The notes under the pieces are model-generated. The model worked only from the letters and a program-made list of their open reading frames with translations. It ran no database searches and was not told the origin of the DNA. Below, piece by piece: positions 63,472 through 64,000 of a stretch of 64,000 bases of DNA. The stretch is from a bacterium (lineage in GTDB: Bacteria > Babelota > Babeliae > Babelales > UASB340). Numbering within the stretch: the first letter of the stretch is position 1; each line of letters begins with the position of its first letter. The position numbers were made by a program, and so were the translations under genes. The DNA is taken from the NCBI GenBank assembly GCA_030629005.1, contig DAOVPV010000002.1, forward strand, positions 1 to 64,000, given 5' to 3'.

Positions 63472-64000
63472 ATGAAAAAATTATTATTACTATTACTTAT
63501 AACCTTGAGCCTACAAACAACAGAAGCAGAAAAAATAAGCAATGCCAATATCTCTGAATCGGAAGAAACATTTAATGTTAAAGAAATAACTCAAAAACAA
63601 AAATCGAAAGAAAAGAACTGGACGTTTATGGTCTACATAACCTCCAACAACAATTTATATGAATTTGCAAGACCAAACGTACAGCAAATGGAAAAGGTTG
63701 GCTCAAACGATAAATTAAACATAGTTGTGCAACAAGATATTCTAAATCAAGGTAAAGCAGAAAGATTATTTGTAAAAAAACGACGCTCTAAGGTAATAGA
63801 AACCGTTATAAATAAACCAGAAAGCATTAGTGGAACACCAGAAAGTTTATTCAGTTTTGCAAAATGGGCAATAGAAAAATATCCAGCAAAAAAATATGCT
63901 TTAATACTATGGGACCATGGGTCTGGAGTTATTGATCCAAGCATATGGAAAGTCTCAAATAAATTTATTCCATTTAATTTATATATATTTAATGAAACAA
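63472..64000 (+). CDS. C11 (clostripain-like) exported cysteine peptidase, partial
   Basis: Starts at an ATG with AAAGGAG 6 nt upstream and runs off the window (176 codons seen). Signal peptide MKKLLLLLLITLSLQTTEA, then a short variable region holding the 22-nt repeat (SEETFNV), then the C11 core: WTFMVYITSNNNL and the catalytic-His motif LILWDHGSG near residue 147. The catalytic Cys would lie beyond the window. Exported peptidase, possibly acting on a host. Confidence 0.8.
   Translation, partial: MKKLLLLLLITLSLQTTEAEKISNANISESEETFNVKEITQKQKSKEKNWTFMVYITSNNNLYEFARPNVQQMEKVGSNDKLNIVVQQDILNQGKAERLFVKKRRSKVIETVINKPESISGTPESLFSFAKWAIEKYPAKKYALILWDHGSGVIDPSIWKVSNKFIPFNLYIFNET
63559..63580 (+). 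repeat. 22-nt dispersed repeat, copy 7
   Basis: Exact consensus inside the C11 peptidase gene, translated as SEETFNV just after the signal peptide. Only 122 nt from copy 6. Confidence 0.85.

Noticed and set aside
1-64000. tRNA or rRNA genes
   Set aside because: No GC-rich cloverleaf-like or rRNA-like stretch was found in the intergenic spaces read on both strands; a tRNAscan run would settle this.

Overview
The window is AT-rich throughout and reads as a continuous stretch of one compact bacterial chromosome. The cell is diderm and LPS-making: it has lpxD, a Skp/OmpH-like chaperone, an LptC-like protein, an MlaD-like protein, lspA and type II secretion pseudopilins. It also carries many exported eukaryote-like proteins: three Ser/Thr kinase-like proteins, a long ankyrin protein, a macrodomain protein, a C11 peptidase and a papain/NlpC-like protein. 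That combination suggests a host-associated bacterium. Candidatus Dependentiae (TM6, Babela-like) is my best guess; it is an inference from gene content, not from a marker-gene search. I see no rRNA, tRNA, CRISPR array, prophage or transposase.

Layout. 1-11 kb: a partial exported protein, typA-tmk, an exported peptidase-like protein, a delta-prime-like protein followed by the C-terminal half of ComEC, then a minus-strand run of a NagZ-NamZ fusion, gpsA and uppS. 11-18 kb: HAD hydrolase, LptC-like protein, exported macrodomain protein, a HEPN/MNT toxin-antitoxin pair, and comF, a degenerate pgpA, lspA and pheT. 18-29 kb: exported kinase, anaerobic ribonucleotide reductase nrdD/nrdG, pth, prs, lpxD, skp, ankyrin protein, HerA-like ATPase. 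29-32 kb: an accessory patch of three paralogous membrane proteins with tiny membrane peptides and a decayed gene. 32-41 kb: acpS, comM, a PPIase lipoprotein, an amino-acid permease, a CNNM/CorC protein, an acyl-CoA ligase, a coiled-coil protein, ybeY. 41-50 kb: two more kinases (one apparently frameshifted at a poly-A tract), an mlaD split by an in-frame TGA, and gspF-G-H-I-J-K. 50-64 kb: an unknown exported protein, Fo ATP synthase genes including a fourfold-fused c subunit, ppsA, a glycosyltransferase-like protein, an NAPE-PLD-like hydrolase, mnmA, eno, yajC, the N-terminal half of ComEC, and a partial C11 peptidase.

The strongest unusual signals are: (1) a 320-residue rotor c subunit made of four fused hairpins, with carboxylates at residues 60, 140, 220 and 301 and a sodium-type ligand set in two hairpins; (2) a ComEC DNA-uptake channel split into two genes about 56 kb apart; (3) an about 22-nt dispersed repeat in seven copies, five of them inside reading frames in constant phase; (4) genes that look broken or switchable (mlaD with TGA, a kinase with an A9 tract, a decayed gene near 31.9 kb). 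ComEC, ComF, ComM and the pseudopilus genes together suggest a DNA-uptake route.
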